From contig JBIKKP010000026.1 of NCBI GenBank assembly GCA_044360285.1, positions 1-22,841 on the forward strand: a stretch of 22,841 nucleotides of DNA, in the 5' to 3' direction. Origin of the DNA: UBA2645 sp044360285 (GTDB lineage Bacteria > Pseudomonadota > Alphaproteobacteria > Rickettsiales > UBA1997). Shown piece by piece: positions 22,763-22,841 of the stretch. The notes under the pieces are model-generated. The model searched no databases. It worked only from the letters and a program-made list of their open reading frames with translations, and was not told where the DNA came from. Position 1 is the stretch's first letter. Every line of letters starts with the position of its first letter. The translations under genes were made by a program, and so were the position numbers.

Positions 22763-22841
22763 GTTTGCTAGGGTTTAGCATGTAAGCAAGTAATGCTGAT
22801 AAGATGTTAGTGAAGTAGTTGATTTTCGATCTGTATTTTGT
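22763..22841. other. Non-coding end of window
   Basis: The last 79 bases are AT-rich with stops in all forward frames. I see no terminator hairpin, RNA gene or promoter that I can support. Confidence 0.6.

Noticed and set aside
4726..22768. 12-base match TCCTAGGTTTGC at 4726-4737 and 22757-22768, both near 3' ends of odd genes
   Set aside because: In 22.8 kb several 12-mer repeats are expected by chance, and flanking bases do not continue the similarity.
1..22841. CRISPR array, rRNA, tRNA, insertion sequence, prophage genes
   Set aside because: I saw no regularly spaced direct repeats, no rRNA or tRNA landmarks, and no transposase, integrase or phage structural motifs.

Overview
The window is a dense, AT-leaning bacterial chromosome segment with 23 protein genes and no gap over 300 bases. 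Four things point to an alphaproteobacterium: a GltX of the alphaproteobacterial second-paralogue type, a BolA/CGFS-glutaredoxin pair, the truB-rpsO-pnp order, and Rickettsia-like palindromic elements touching gene ends. It keeps some biosynthesis (PurK, BioB, agmatinase), so it does not look like an extremely reduced obligate intracellular genome. A Rickettsiales/Holosporales-like or related lineage is my inference; order-level placement is not secure.

Layout. (1) 1-1917: the end of an RDD membrane protein, a zinc-ribbon/one-helix membrane protein and gltX, joined by two 4-base ATGA overlaps and closed by two hairpin terminators, the second perfectly bidirectional. (2) 1930-4657: a trans-sulfuration-family PLP enzyme on the minus strand, divergent from a VOC protein and a threonine/serine dehydratase. 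(3) 4756-7411: a 632-residue protein I do not recognise, with a class I methyltransferase-like core, divergent from an XRE-cupin regulator. The intergenic region between them holds a striking set of related palindromes. (4) 7469-9521: rlmE and purK, with a ~95-bp palindromic element at the 5' side of rlmE and a second, inverted copy covering the 3' end of purK. (5) 9560-12734: an agmatinase-family enzyme, a class II Fic protein and an AstE/AspA-type metallohydrolase translationally coupled to it. (6) 12829-19531: atpH-atpA-atpG running straight into truB, then rpsO and pnp; atpD and atpC are absent from the expected place. PNPase carries an unusual Arg/Asp/Gly repeat tail and is followed by a strong terminator. 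(7) 19554-22762: bolA-grxD-bioB with one-base overlaps, a RidA-family protein, and a serine hydrolase of the class C beta-lactamase fold whose last motif is missing.

How genes may work together. BolA and GrxD are an iron-sulfur trafficking pair, and BioB is an Fe-S enzyme that consumes a cluster per turnover, so that operon makes mechanistic sense. RidA-type proteins clear reactive enamine/imine products of PLP dehydratases, such as the one at 3728-4657. The regulator/methyltransferase-like pair at 4756-7411 is the best candidate for an undescribed small system. The two palindromic elements are the best candidate for an undescribed repeat family.
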